The notes below the pieces were generated by a model. It saw nothing but the letters and a program-made list of their open reading frames with translations, ran no database searches and was not told the DNA's origin. The translations under genes were made by a program, and so were the position numbers. From a virus: a stretch of DNA of 64,000 nucleotides. This document shows, one piece after another, positions 1 through 8,725 of the stretch (position 1 is the stretch's first letter; the number at the start of each line of letters is the position of its first letter). The DNA lies in the IMG/VR virus record IMGVR_UViG_3300025117_000005, positions 1 through 64,000 of that record. One strand, 5' to 3'.

Positions 1-143
1 TCCCCGGTTGCCGGGGTGGAACAAGCTGGACTGCCTACCACGATTGCTCCAGCAACACCTTGAGTAGTCCTGGCCTCCTGCCATTGAGTAAAGGCAGGAG
101 AAGCCAGTAACAAAAAGAATAAACAAAGGAAGTATCGCTTCAT
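1..143 (-). CDS. Exported protein, N-terminal part only
   Basis: The gene starts at the ATG at 143 and runs off the left edge, so only about 47 residues are visible. They begin MKRYFLCLFFLLLASPAF, a typical Sec signal peptide with a basic start, a hydrophobic core and a small-residue cleavage region near residue 18. The mature start (TQWQEARTTQGV) resembles no family I recognise. It lies 10 bp downstream of the exported fibre-like gene ending at 154, and is probably co-transcribed with it. The upstream Shine-Dalgarno is weak (AGGG). Function unknown; export is inferred from the signal peptide. Confidence 0.6.
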   Translation of the reverse strand, partial: MKRYFLCLFFLLLASPAFTQWQEARTTQGVAGAIVVGSPACSTPATG

Positions 144-153
144 GGTGTTTTCC

Positions 154-1755
154 CTAATATGTGCTGTTCAGCATAATTTTGGATTGATACTTGATCTCAA
201 TCCCAGCAAGGTCGAAGTCTTGAACATAAGTATCTGTCGTAGCTGCAACTCTTGTAACAATCATTTGGGCAGATTCACCAGCGGCGATACCTGTCAAGGT
301 GATCGCAGATGACCAAGCCCCCGTGATCCTGTCATACTGAACATAGGTCGCATCGGCAGTTAAGGTGCTCTCTTGGGCCGTACCTGCTGTGCACCCTAAG
401 ACCTCTGAATTGGCGAGCGAACAACCGGCTAAAGAAAAGGCTACAACCTCAGTGTTTGCTGGGGCCGTGGCGCTGCTCACATATCCGATGAATCTAAACT
501 TCACACCCCCAACATAATCATCCGGAACAAGCCAGTGCATCTCAAGATTCTCGTTAGAGGCCCCATCAAAGGCCCTCGCCCTCACTTTCCGAGTCGAGGC
601 AAGTACCGCTGAGGCCGCCGGAGGTGCCGCACCATCCTCCATGTAGGCAACAGGGAGGAATTCTGTTCTGACAACGATGGTGTAAGCAGTCCCTGAATCA
701 ATGACTGTTCTCACGTTGGTCCCATCGTAGTATTCAATCAGTCCGAATCCAGAAGCGTTTGTATCAGAAGAATCATGTCTGATCTGCCCCGCCGTAGTTC
801 CTGGATCGGCATCGGAAGATGGCAGGTTCACAGTCGTCACATTGATCGTATCCTTGAATTCCAAGGCATTGTTAGCAGCGTTCACACCAAGGATCTGATT
901 TGCAGCCGAACCGGTAAGCACAGACATGGCTCCTGCACCTGTCCATTGGATAATACTCACATCCGCCCCAGTAAGTCCCGCGAGGGCATCCAGGTTGGTG
1001 TTTGATGCCTGTGCTCCGATGACAGACAAGACCTCGGCCGGGGTTTTAAACTCTAAGGCTGTATTACCGGAATTGGAAGCTAAAAAATAATTGGGACCTC
1101 CACTTGTCACGACATTAACGGCATCAGCCCCCGTCCCCTCAATAATCGATACATCAGCTATCGTCAGCCCCGCCAGAGCCGTCAGGGTGGCGTCGAGAGG
1201 TTGGCCCGTGGCGGTGGTGAGGTAGGTTCCTGACAGATCCGGAATGTTCCCGGAATGGATGTTCGTCGCACCTTGGTCTGAGGTCCAGTCAACAACCCCA
1301 ATCGCAGTAGCAATCTGGCCCAGGGTGCTTTCAATCAACGCCCCACTCTGAGCAAGTACCGCTGTGGCCGTAGTCGCCGGGGTGCTATCGTCAGCCTGGC
1401 CCGTGATGTCTGTGACGGAGAATGCACCACCGCCACCGAGTCCTACCCATGCAGCCCCGCTATACCGACAGAGTACCGCCGTGGACCCGCCACCTGTGGT
1501 ACAGTCATCGGCGGCATTCCCATCAGTGACAACGACCACCTTCCCTGTAACCGCAACAGGGAGCGTAGCCACCGTATAACTCGTCAGCTTCAGGTCTTTG
1601 GACAGGGTGATCGTAGACCCGCTGACGGAGATCCCGTATGTAGCCAGAGCCTGTGTCCAAGCATTCCACCCCCCGGGGGGATTCCATGCAAGAGACACGG
1701 ACGGTAGCACGAGCAGTAGTAATAGAAGTGATATTGCAAGCCATCTTTTTATCAT
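154..1755 (-). CDS. Exported tail-fibre-like repeat protein
   Basis: 533 residues. The start at 1755 is chosen over an in-frame ATG at 1770 because GGGAGGTAACA lies directly before it. Residues 1-24 form a clear Sec signal peptide ending near VSLA. The body is low in charge and rich in Gly, Ala, Thr and Ser. It contains two copies of a roughly 70-residue unit beginning with LxALAGLTxADVSII and ending with NxALEFK, the kind of repeat seen in phage fibres. A segment near residue 100 (VLCRYSGAAWVGLGGG) also looks fibre-like. Phage fibres do not normally carry cleavable signal peptides, so this may be a host-surface protein made by a lysogen rather than a virion part. A terminator separates it from the gene upstream, so it needs its own promoter, which I could not identify. 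Confidence 0.75.
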   Translation of the reverse strand: MIKRWLAISLLLLLLVLPSVSLAWNPPGGWNAWTQALATYGISVSGSTITLSKDLKLTSYTVATLPVAVTGKVVVVTDGNAADDCTTGGGSTAVLCRYSGAAWVGLGGGGAFSVTDITGQADDSTPATTATAVLAQSGALIESTLGQIATAIGVVDWTSDQGATNIHSGNIPDLSGTYLTTATGQPLDATLTALAGLTIADVSIIEGTGADAVNVVTSGGPNYFLASNSGNTALEFKTPAEVLSVIGAQASNTNLDALAGLTGADVSIIQWTGAGAMSVLTGSAANQILGVNAANNALEFKDTINVTTVNLPSSDADPGTTAGQIRHDSSDTNASGFGLIEYYDGTNVRTVIDSGTAYTIVVRTEFLPVAYMEDGAAPPAASAVLASTRKVRARAFDGASNENLEMHWLVPDDYVGGVKFRFIGYVSSATAPANTEVVAFSLAGCSLANSEVLGCTAGTAQESTLTADATYVQYDRITGAWSSAITLTGIAAGESAQMIVTRVAATTDTYVQDFDLAGIEIKYQSKIMLNSTY

Positions 1756-1780
1756 TGTTACCTCCCGCATCCATCAAATA

Positions 1781-1806
1781 AAAAAGGCTACCCAGTTGAG
1801 TAGCCT
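1781..1806 (-). terminator. Rho-independent terminator after the repeat protein
   Basis: On the minus strand AGGCTAC and GTAGCCT pair as a perfect 7-bp stem (1785-1791 with 1800-1806) around an 8-base loop, followed by a run of T. It sits between the 1203-residue repeat gene and the exported fibre-like gene, and should end most transcription from the tail operon. Confidence 0.8.
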
Positions 1807-1833
1807 CCTGTTCACAAACATTAACGTTTACCT

Positions 1834-4800
1834 TTATTGAACAAACAGTTTCGCCGTCACGACCGTATCAGTAGGATTACCTGAAAGCCCCTGAGCGACC
1901 AGCCTGAAAAACCTCATCGGGGTGAGCGCTAAGGTTTTGACCTTCGGGAGCCCTATGGTACAGGCCAACCCTTCGGCTTTACATGCCGTAGGACCAAGCA
2001 CCTCCAGTAAGACGGTCTTTTCTAACCCGTCCATGGTCGCCCCCTGCGAACACGTCCATCCCTGTTCAGCATCGATTGATGCTACCAGTTCGGCCAGCGT
2101 ATCGAAAGCCGCGGCCGTCAGATCATACTCAGCAATAACCGATGTGTCTGTTGCGAACCATCCCCCGGGTGTGGTTTTGATATCCGTAGCCGACTTCGCC
2201 GCCAGAGAGAGCGACGTGACAACAGCGGCTGCTTCATATTGTGAGCCCATGACACAGGTATAATCTCCGAGCCCATCCAGAAAGGCTACCAGTTCTGCCA
2301 AGGCATCATAAGATGGATCACGGAAGAAGATCTTTCCACCGAGGCCGACATTGGTATCTGGGGTGGCATTGGGAGCCTCCACGAATAGGCACCGGTCCAT
2401 GACACAGGTGTACGGAGCCGCCTGACAAGCCTGAGCCGTAACCACTTTCAGGTTCTTTGAAAGTTCCGTTCCTACCATGTCTCCGTGTTTCGTGCATGTC
2501 CAACCGCCTTCCGCGTCAATCACGGCTACCAGTTCCGTGATTGTATCGTTGGCAGCTAACGTCAGATCGTAGGCAATGAGAACGGATGAGGAAGTCGTCA
2601 ACCACGCTCCCGGAGCCGATTTGATATCCGCAGCCCCGGCCGTTGCCAAGGCGTTTGAATCTACAGCGGTTTCGAAGGAAGACCCCATAATGCAGGTGTA
2701 ATCCCCTAACCCGTCCAAATAGGTGGTCAACTCTTCGAGGGTATTGTACGTGGCATCACTGAACCAGATCTTGCCCCCGGGACCCACATTGACATCCCCT
2801 GTCGCGTTCGGCGCTTCAACAAAGAGGCACCGTTCGGCCAGGCAGGTATAGGCCGCGGCCTGACAGGCTTGAGGTCCAATAACAGCGAGGTATTTTGAAA
2901 GTTCCGTGCCAGCCATCTGAGCACCGATCGTGCATGTCCAACCGCCCTCTCCGTCAATGGCCGCCACCAATTCAGATAGCGTATCACATGCTGCATCCGT
3001 CAGGTCGTAAGCCACGACAATTTCAGCCGTGGTGGCAAACCAGACATCTGCCGACTTGATATCCGTGGCAGCAACCGCAGACAGGGTGTTCGTGTCCACC
3101 GCCGTCTCTGCCGCAGATCCCATAATACATGTGTAATCTCCGAGCCCATTAAGAAAAGTGGTGAGCTCTGAAAGCGTATTGTATGAAGCATCCGAGAAGA
3201 AGATTTTTCCTCCCGGTCCAACATTCGCATCTCCCGCACCATTGGGAGCTTCGATGAACAGACATCTTTCCGTGAGGCACACATAAGGCGCAGCCTGACA
3301 CGCTTGAGCAGCTACGACCGCGAGGTACTTGGATAATTCCGTACCCCCCATCTGAGCGCCAGCGGTACAGGTCCAGCCCTCTTCCCCGTCAATCGATGCT
3401 ACGATCTCGGATATGGTATCGTAAGCGCCAGCGGTCAGGTCGTAGGTTACAGTCAGGGGCGCGGAGGTTGTGAACCATGCCCCTGGAGCGCCTTTAATAT
3501 CGACAGGGGCAGCAGCGGCCAGCGTGTTACTATCAACGTTCGTTTCCCACTGAGAACCGAGGACGCACGTGTAATCCCCGAGGGTATCCAGGACCGTTGC
3601 TATTTCCCCAATGGTGTCATAAGCTGCGTCCGAGAAGAAAAGTTTACCCCCAGGTCCGACATTGACGTCCCCCGTGCCATTTGGAGCCTCGATATAGAGG
3701 CATCTATCCATAACGCAAGCGTAACCTGCGGTTTTGCAATCCTGAGCCGCTACCACCGTCAGGTGGACGGTCAACTCTGTTCCAGCCATTAATGCCCCAG
3801 CCGAGCAAGTCCAGGCATTCAACCCGTCAATGAGGGCTACCAACTCCGTTACCGTATCGTTGGCAGCAATGGTAAGATCATAGTCAATCGTGATAGGACT
3901 GGTCGTTGTGAACCAGACCGCAGCCGTCTTGATATCGGTAGCCGCGACAGCGGAGAGGGTATTGGTATCCGCATTCGCCTCAGCCGCAGACCCCATGACA
4001 CAGGTATAGTCGACCAACCCATCAAGGTAGGCCGCCAGTTCCGTCAGGGTATCGTAGGCCGCATTCCGGAAGAAGACTTTACCCCCCGGACCAACGTTTT
4101 CGTCACCTGTCCCATTCGGTGCTTCGAGAAACAGGCACCGGTCCAAGGCGCAGGTGTAAACCGATGTTTTGCAATCCTGAGCCGCTACTATGGCGAGGTT
4201 GATAGACAATTCTGTCCCGAGCAGACTATCCCCAAGATTACAGGACCAGCCAGGCAGGATATCGATGGCGCTGGCCAGTTCAGCCAAGGTATTGTAAGCA
4301 GCATCCGTAATGTCAATGGTCGCCACTACATTCAGGGCGGGAGCGCATAGAACGAGGGAGTTTTCCAGCACTTCGACTGTAGCCGTAGCTTCAGCGCCCA
4401 CATACCTTACGGAAATGCCGTCCAGAGCGTCCAGGATGCTCGCCCTTGCACTTGCCTGAGCCCCGACATAGCGGAGTTGCATAGAGGCGTTTGCGATCAA
4501 TTCCAAGGTGTTGGCCTGAACTTCAACGGTAGCGGTGGGAGATCCACCGACGTATTGAATGGTAAACCCCTCAACAGCATCAAGAACCCTTGCCTCAGAA
4601 CTCGCCTCAGCCCCAACATAACGGATACGAATGCCGGGATCCGCACTCAATTCAAGGCTATTGGACTTTACTTCGACGGTTGCCGCAGCCGACCCGCCGA
4701 CATGCTGCACGGAGAGTCCATCAGGACCGTCCAGGACACTCGCCCTTGCCGAGGCTTGCCCGCCGGTATAGCGGAGCTTCATAGAGGCATCGGCAACCAG

Positions 4801-5445
4801 GTTGACAAGATTTTCCAAAACCTCCACGGTGGCCGCAGGAGATCCACCGACATGCTGGACGACAATGCCGTCAGGGGCATTCAGAACACTTGCCCGCGCC
4901 GTGGCTTCTATTCCGGTGTAACGCAGGCGTATGGAAGCGTCAGACACCAACTCCAGGCTGTTTTCCTTCAGTTCCACTGTAGCAGCCGGGGATCCACCTA
5001 CATGCTGAACAATGATACCATTGGGAGCGTCCAAGACGCTGGCCCTTGCCGTAGCCTCAGCCCCCGTATATCTCAGGCGCATGGAAGCATCGGCAACGAG
5101 TTCCAAGGTGTCTTCCTTAACCTCTGCCGTCGCAGCCACAGACCCGCCGACGTACTGAACAGTCAAGGCGGTAGGATTCGTCAGGAGAGTTTCGATATCA
5201 TCAGCCGAGACCGGGATGATAAAGTCTTCCTCTTCCAGGGTGGGAGACATCTCATAATACAGCCGCACCTTTGGGACTCCATCTTCGGAGTTCGCCTTAT
5301 ACCAGACCCCGAAGAATCCACGCTTGGCCAGGTCAAGGGCGTCCGAGACGTACCGCCCCGTAATCCCATCAATAATCTGTCCATTAATCAAGGTAAACAC
5401 GTCTCCATGATCTCCACCGGGTTTTAATACGTTCACGTTAGCCAT
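1834..5445 (-). CDS. Giant repeat structural protein with two tandem repeat families
   Basis: 1203 residues, probably a fibre or decoration-type structural protein. Residues 1-93 (FFGVWYKANS, VRLYYEMSP, FIIPVSADDI) and the last 35 (TPMRFFRLVAQGLSG...TVVTAKLFVQ) look like two halves of one beta-sandwich domain of a kind common in phage decoration proteins. Between them lie about 1000 residues of repeats. Six A repeats of about 50 residues come first (VQHVGGSPAATVEV ... LRYTGAEATARASVL). About five and a half B repeats of about 145 residues follow (AYDTLAELVASIDGEGGWTC ... EAPNGTGDVNVGPGGKIFF ... DYTCIMGS). Each B repeat has conserved cysteines, so disulfides or metal sites are possible. The same A/B unit occurs once in the protein at 26990-27664. 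The start overlaps the upstream stop as TAATG. The host receptor or ligand is unknown. Confidence 0.7.
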   Translation of the reverse strand: MANVNVLKPGGDHGDVFTLINGQIIDGITGRYVSDALDLAKRGFFGVWYKANSEDGVPKVRLYYEMSPTLEEEDFIIPVSADDIETLLTNPTALTVQYVGGSVAATAEVKEDTLELVADASMRLRYTGAEATARASVLDAPNGIIVQHVGGSPAATVELKENSLELVSDASIRLRYTGIEATARASVLNAPDGIVVQHVGGSPAATVEVLENLVNLVADASMKLRYTGGQASARASVLDGPDGLSVQHVGGSAAATVEVKSNSLELSADPGIRIRYVGAEASSEARVLDAVEGFTIQYVGGSPTATVEVQANTLELIANASMQLRYVGAQASARASILDALDGISVRYVGAEATATVEVLENSLVLCAPALNVVATIDITDAAYNTLAELASAIDILPGWSCNLGDSLLGTELSINLAIVAAQDCKTSVYTCALDRCLFLEAPNGTGDENVGPGGKVFFRNAAYDTLTELAAYLDGLVDYTCVMGSAAEANADTNTLSAVAATDIKTAAVWFTTTSPITIDYDLTIAANDTVTELVALIDGLNAWTCSAGALMAGTELTVHLTVVAAQDCKTAGYACVMDRCLYIEAPNGTGDVNVGPGGKLFFSDAAYDTIGEIATVLDTLGDYTCVLGSQWETNVDSNTLAAAAPVDIKGAPGAWFTTSAPLTVTYDLTAGAYDTISEIVASIDGEEGWTCTAGAQMGGTELSKYLAVVAAQACQAAPYVCLTERCLFIEAPNGAGDANVGPGGKIFFSDASYNTLSELTTFLNGLGDYTCIMGSAAETAVDTNTLSAVAATDIKSADVWFATTAEIVVAYDLTDAACDTLSELVAAIDGEGGWTCTIGAQMAGTELSKYLAVIGPQACQAAAYTCLAERCLFVEAPNATGDVNVGPGGKIWFSDATYNTLEELTTYLDGLGDYTCIMGSSFETAVDSNALATAGAADIKSAPGAWLTTSSSVLIAYDLTLAANDTITELVAVIDAEGGWTCTKHGDMVGTELSKNLKVVTAQACQAAPYTCVMDRCLFVEAPNATPDTNVGLGGKIFFRDPSYDALAELVAFLDGLGDYTCVMGSQYEAAAVVTSLSLAAKSATDIKTTPGGWFATDTSVIAEYDLTAAAFDTLAELVASIDAEQGWTCSQGATMDGLEKTVLLEVLGPTACKAEGLACTIGLPKVKTLALTPMRFFRLVAQGLSGNPTDTVVTAKLFVQ

Positions 5446-5624
5446 TATTCGTATCCTCCTTCGGAATCTATCGTTACCGGAATATAACAGGCCGGCTTGT
5501 TATTCTGACAAGATTGCTTCCATTCGCAGTCTTTGCAATGATGGTCGCAACACATATGCTTCGTGCCGTATGGCACCCACTGTCCACAGTCATAGCAGAC
5601 GTATGTAAAAAGATAACTGGACAT
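5445..5624 (-). CDS. Small cysteine-rich zinc-binding-like protein
   Basis: 59 residues from the ATG at 5624, which follows AGGGAG and lies 7 bp after the peptidase stop; a longer in-frame reading from 5717 would run back into the peptidase gene. It carries CYDCG, then MCCDHHCKDC, then a further Cys, spacing that suits one or two zinc sites. Its stop overlaps the start of the giant repeat gene (TAATG), so the two are translationally coupled. No family recognised; it could be a chaperone or regulator for its neighbour. Confidence 0.6.
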   Translation of the reverse strand: MSSYLFTYVCYDCGQWVPYGTKHMCCDHHCKDCEWKQSCQNNKPACYIPVTIDSEGGYE

Positions 5625-5631
5625 GGACTCC

Positions 5632-6375
5632 CTAGTTTTGCTTTCTGACCGTCCAAAAATCATCAGACAGGTTTCTATCCTTGATATATCCAAAGGGTAG
5701 GTATCCGTACCCGTCATCTCCCCATTTGCGCCCCCACGAATTCCGGATAATCAAACGCTCCTTCTCTGTGTACCCCACACCTACTATCGCGTGGCCCCCC
5801 TCCAGTGAATCGGTCTTCTTCGGCATAGGGATCTGTCCCGTCTTGCCGACCTTATCCGTCATCATGGATGAGTACACGGAAAACCCGAACATGAAGGCAA
5901 AACCATCCGCCAAACAGCCAAGAACATCATCCAGCGTGTTCAGCCTCTGGTATGCAGTGATCTTATGGTCCGAAGCGTCCTGGAAGAAAGATTGTGGAGG
6001 CTTCTCAAAAAACTTATCCGTCACGTAAGGCCATTTTGATTCATTTCCGAGCCCAAACTTCGCCATGGCCTTCACGGTATTTCGCAATGTCGCTCCAGAG
6101 TCAAACGGAACGGTGCCCTCCAGGCTGCGCGTCATCCAGTACAGCGCCAGCCGGCTTTTATCCTCATAGGGAGCCTTCATCTTATCCCCGACGAATTCAT
6201 ACACGCCAACCCCTGCCTGTGCGGTACAGGAGCCAATATTCCCTTGATCCTCTATCGGGGAACAAATCGCCCGCAAGTCCATACTTTTCGGAATCTCTCT
6301 CTTTGGGTGGACCCTCTTGAACTGAAAATCCCTGAAATCCAACGGGTCCGGCAACCATCCGAACGATCTCTTCAT
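5632..6375 (-). CDS. Papain-like (C1A) cysteine peptidase
   Basis: 247 residues with the complete papain catalytic set: oxyanion-hole Gln44 and nucleophile Cys50 in DQGNIGSC, His195 in GGHAIVGVGY, and Asn212 in IRNSWG. The RNSWG...WGDDGYGYL run is diagnostic of C1A enzymes. There is no signal peptide and only about 30 residues before the mature domain, so no classical inhibitory propeptide. It starts by ATGA overlap with the phosphoesterase gene and lies in the lysis and host-interaction block. The family is common in cells and uncommon in phages. Possible roles are virion protein processing, degrading a host surface protein, or cutting peptide cross-links; the sequence does not decide. Confidence 0.85.
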   Translation of the reverse strand: MKRSFGWLPDPLDFRDFQFKRVHPKREIPKSMDLRAICSPIEDQGNIGSCTAQAGVGVYEFVGDKMKAPYEDKSRLALYWMTRSLEGTVPFDSGATLRNTVKAMAKFGLGNESKWPYVTDKFFEKPPQSFFQDASDHKITAYQRLNTLDDVLGCLADGFAFMFGFSVYSSMMTDKVGKTGQIPMPKKTDSLEGGHAIVGVGYTEKERLIIRNSWGRKWGDDGYGYLPFGYIKDRNLSDDFWTVRKQN

Positions 6376-7085
6376 ATCTCAATTCTCCCTTCGGTAGTCC
6401 ACTTGGCCAGATGAAACTGACCGTCATCCAGGAATTCAACGCTCTCCCGGTCTAACTCCACACCAGAGCCGCAATTCCGATAATATCCAACCTCTTCGAG
6501 GTGATGAATGTGTCCGAAAACAGCATCGGCCTTCCGGGAATTAGCCCAATCCAGAAGGTCAACCCTCTGCCTTGCGTGGCGATCATCCGATCCGGGGAGT
6601 ACGGAAACGTCGATACCTAAGTTCTCAATCGCCGCGACACCGTACCGCACCAACAACTTGCCAAGTTCCCACCCCTCATCGTTGATCCACTCCCCTTGGT
6701 GACCATGGGCGCAAAAGATTTCCCGGCTCCCGACCGTGATAATGGCCGCTTCAGGATGACCCCCTTCGTAGTCATGGTTGCCGCCGATCCGAACGATTTG
6801 GCCCTTGTGCTGCTTCTCCTCCTCATATCCCCATAGATAAATGATCCTGCCAGCAATCTTCTCAATGTCGAACCGCCACAGGTCCCGATGGTCCCCAAGG
6901 AACACTACAACAAACCCAGCCTGGAAATAGTATTCCAGTGCGTTCAAGTGTTTCTTATAGTTCTTCATAAACGGATCCATCACGTAATGGCTGTCCGAGA
7001 CCCAGGCGACCTTTTTCCCGGCCGGATAGGTCAGCCGTAACGGAGGATTGGCACGTAGAGCGTCGAGCCGTTCAAACGTGTTCAT
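6372..7085 (-). CDS. Calcineurin-like metallophosphoesterase
   Basis: 237 residues with all metal-binding motifs of the family in order: D31-S-H33, G64-D65-x-x-D68, G-N103-H104-D105, H127-x-H129 and G-H192-I-H194. The protein should bind two metal ions and hydrolyse a phosphoester; the substrate (nucleic acid, nucleotide or protein) cannot be read from sequence. No signal peptide, so cytoplasmic unless carried in the virion. It is coupled by ATGA to the papain-like peptidase downstream. A second, more divergent member is at 34485-35342. Confidence 0.85.
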   Translation of the reverse strand: MNTFERLDALRANPPLRLTYPAGKKVAWVSDSHYVMDPFMKNYKKHLNALEYYFQAGFVVVFLGDHRDLWRFDIEKIAGRIIYLWGYEEEKQHKGQIVRIGGNHDYEGGHPEAAIITVGSREIFCAHGHQGEWINDEGWELGKLLVRYGVAAIENLGIDVSVLPGSDDRHARQRVDLLDWANSRKADAVFGHIHHLEEVGYYRNCGSGVELDRESVEFLDDGQFHLAKWTTEGRIEI

Positions 7086-7098
7086 ATGGACTGACCTC

Positions 7099-7731
7099 TT
7101 AAAGAAATTTCAGGTACGCCGCCATGAAGTCAGGGAACAGGAGTTTGGCGATATCTATGGCCGACTGGACCCCCATCCGGACCTCAGCCCCTAGGACATA
7201 GAAAGCGTTATACTCCTCGTCACTCCAATATTTCGATCCGTCCGGCTTCTGTGCCTTGTTCTCACACAGCTCCCGGAGCTCAATCAATCCCAGTACGGCG
7301 GCGGGGCTTTTGATAATGGGCCTCAGTTCGGAAGTCGTGTTGATCGGAAACTTCACCTTGTCCATAAGACCAAGACCATCTAAGAACCCAATATTCCCAG
7401 AACACTGGGTGAGGGCCTCTATGGCAAGTTTCTTATTCGCCACGTAATTCTCGTGACTCACTTTGACGAGAGGCCCGGAAACCGCAGCACATCCCATCCC
7501 CCCTGATAATGCAACCATTAGGGCGAAGCCCACAATCATTCTTAAGGCTGGCCCCGGAGGTGGTGTCTGTTTCAGCCAGGCCAGGAATACGCCAAGTGCC
7601 GGGAGGATACAGATAATCACAATCTGTTTGGTCGTCACGTTATCAGGTAGGGTGCCCCATGCAGCCAGCCCCGTCATCACCGCCGTAAGAATCGCTATAC
7701 ACGCTCCGTAAATCCAATTTCTCCAGTTCAT
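7099..7731 (-). CDS. Holin-like membrane protein with a lipoprotein-like C-terminal part
   Basis: 210 residues. Residues 1-64 hold two hydrophobic segments (about 9-28 and 36-54) and end in AWLKQTPPPG, resembling small phage holin-like proteins that end in LKQSPLPP. A third hydrophobic stretch (66-82, MIVGFALMVALSGGMGC) looks like the start of a lipoprotein, though its lipobox is poor. A soluble region of about 125 residues follows. This suggests a fusion of a holin-like head to a periplasmic domain, or an internal start at Met66, although no good Shine-Dalgarno precedes that Met. It is coupled by ATGA to the NlpC/P60-like gene and lies just downstream of the lysin, which fits a lysis role. 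Holin function is inferred. Confidence 0.55.
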   Translation of the reverse strand: MNWRNWIYGACIAILTAVMTGLAAWGTLPDNVTTKQIVIICILPALGVFLAWLKQTPPPGPALRMIVGFALMVALSGGMGCAAVSGPLVKVSHENYVANKKLAIEALTQCSGNIGFLDGLGLMDKVKFPINTTSELRPIIKSPAAVLGLIELRELCENKAQKPDGSKYWSDEEYNAFYVLGAEVRMGVQSAIDIAKLLFPDFMAAYLKFL

Positions 7732-8189
7732 AAAATCTCCTTTCGGACAAGTTCGAGCAATGGTGATATCCAGATATGCCCTGGATTAATGAAAGCCTTA
7801 TCTACCCGGCGTTGCAACATAACCCCGTGCTGTTGGTATGCCCAAAAAACTAACTCAGAGCAAAACCACCGGTCCTCGTCGTTTAGATCCTTATTGACCA
7901 AGAAACTCCCCAACCCGGCGTAGTCGTACCCCTTGCCCACTTGGGTCAGGGCGCTATCGACTATAGCCAGCCTTTGGACATCCGTTAAGGATGAGCACGT
8001 CAAGATGGCGTACTTCTTCAGTTCGTTCGCTCTCACATCCCTGCGTGTCACCCCGTCCGCATCGGCGCTGATGACTTGGGGCCAGCTTACGATCAAAGCC
8101 ACGTGCGACCATGGCGACCACGTTCTAAACTTGATCGCCTCTGAAACCACGTCGCTGGCAGTAGTGAAGAAGATGTCTGCCGGTTTCAT
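7728..8189 (-). CDS. NlpC/P60-superfamily hydrolase (YiiX/DUF830-like)
   Basis: 153 residues from the ATG at 8189 (MKPADIFFTT), which overlaps the lysin stop as ATGA. The arrangement is that of circularly permuted papain-like enzymes: a His in SPWSHVALIV near residue 30 and the Cys later in WFCSELVFWAYQ. No signal peptide. The family includes cell-wall peptidases and lipid or amide hydrolases. Its place directly after the endolysin suggests a second envelope-degrading activity, but the substrate is unknown. Confidence 0.75.
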   Translation of the reverse strand: MKPADIFFTTASDVVSEAIKFRTWSPWSHVALIVSWPQVISADADGVTRRDVRANELKKYAILTCSSLTDVQRLAIVDSALTQVGKGYDYAGLGSFLVNKDLNDEDRWFCSELVFWAYQQHGVMLQRRVDKAFINPGHIWISPLLELVRKEIL

Positions 8190-8725
8190 ACGTAATATTC
8201 TCCTATCCTCCTGGTCCACCCACGGGCAAATCTCAGTAGGTTGGCAGGATCTGCATACCTGAGCTCTACGTACCGCACAAACTGGAAACCGTTCAAGCAT
8301 ACGTGAAGGGCGCGGCGATCTTTCCCGCACCAGAAGTTTAGGGCTTCGAGCGTGATCGGTCCCATGATACCGTCAACGGCCATGATGCTCCCGAGGTAAT
8401 CCAGGGATCTCTGACAGATTTGGACGGCCAGCCTGCGCCCCATGTTGACGGCCGTGTCGAAGATTTCCATCTGGATCCAGCCATTGATGATCTCATCCAG
8501 CCTCAGCGGGTTCCAATAGTCCCGTAGATAAATCTGCATGGCTTCAGGCAAGGTCAGGTCCTGAATATCCAGAGCCGCATACTGAGCCGCGCTGATTCCG
8601 TACTTGGTGCCCTTCAGGATGCCTACACCGACCTGCCCCCCGGTCCAGTTCCCCTTATCATGGGGGTCATCGGTGAATTCACCCTCAAGCCCTACGGTGT
8701 GCTGAAAAGCCAGTTCAAAACTCAT
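8186..8725 (-). CDS. Endolysin, glycoside hydrolase family 108
   Basis: 179 residues, normal for GH108 (DUF847) muramidases. The N-terminal domain has the family signature EGEFTDDPHDKGNWTGG, in which Glu14 of the EGxF motif is the expected catalytic residue. The second half (about 85-175, with VDGIMGPITLEALNF) matches the peptidoglycan-binding domain that accompanies GH108. No signal peptide, so release needs a holin; the candidate is at 7099-7731. The gene is coupled by ATGA to its neighbours on both sides. Confidence 0.9.
   Translation of the reverse strand: MSFELAFQHTVGLEGEFTDDPHDKGNWTGGQVGVGILKGTKYGISAAQYAALDIQDLTLPEAMQIYLRDYWNPLRLDEIINGWIQMEIFDTAVNMGRRLAVQICQRSLDYLGSIMAVDGIMGPITLEALNFWCGKDRRALHVCLNGFQFVRYVELRYADPANLLRFARGWTRRIGEYYV

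Noticed and set aside
4477-5427. 316-codon plus-strand frame opposite the giant repeat protein
   Set aside because: It is a periodic shadow of the repeat DNA on the other strand.
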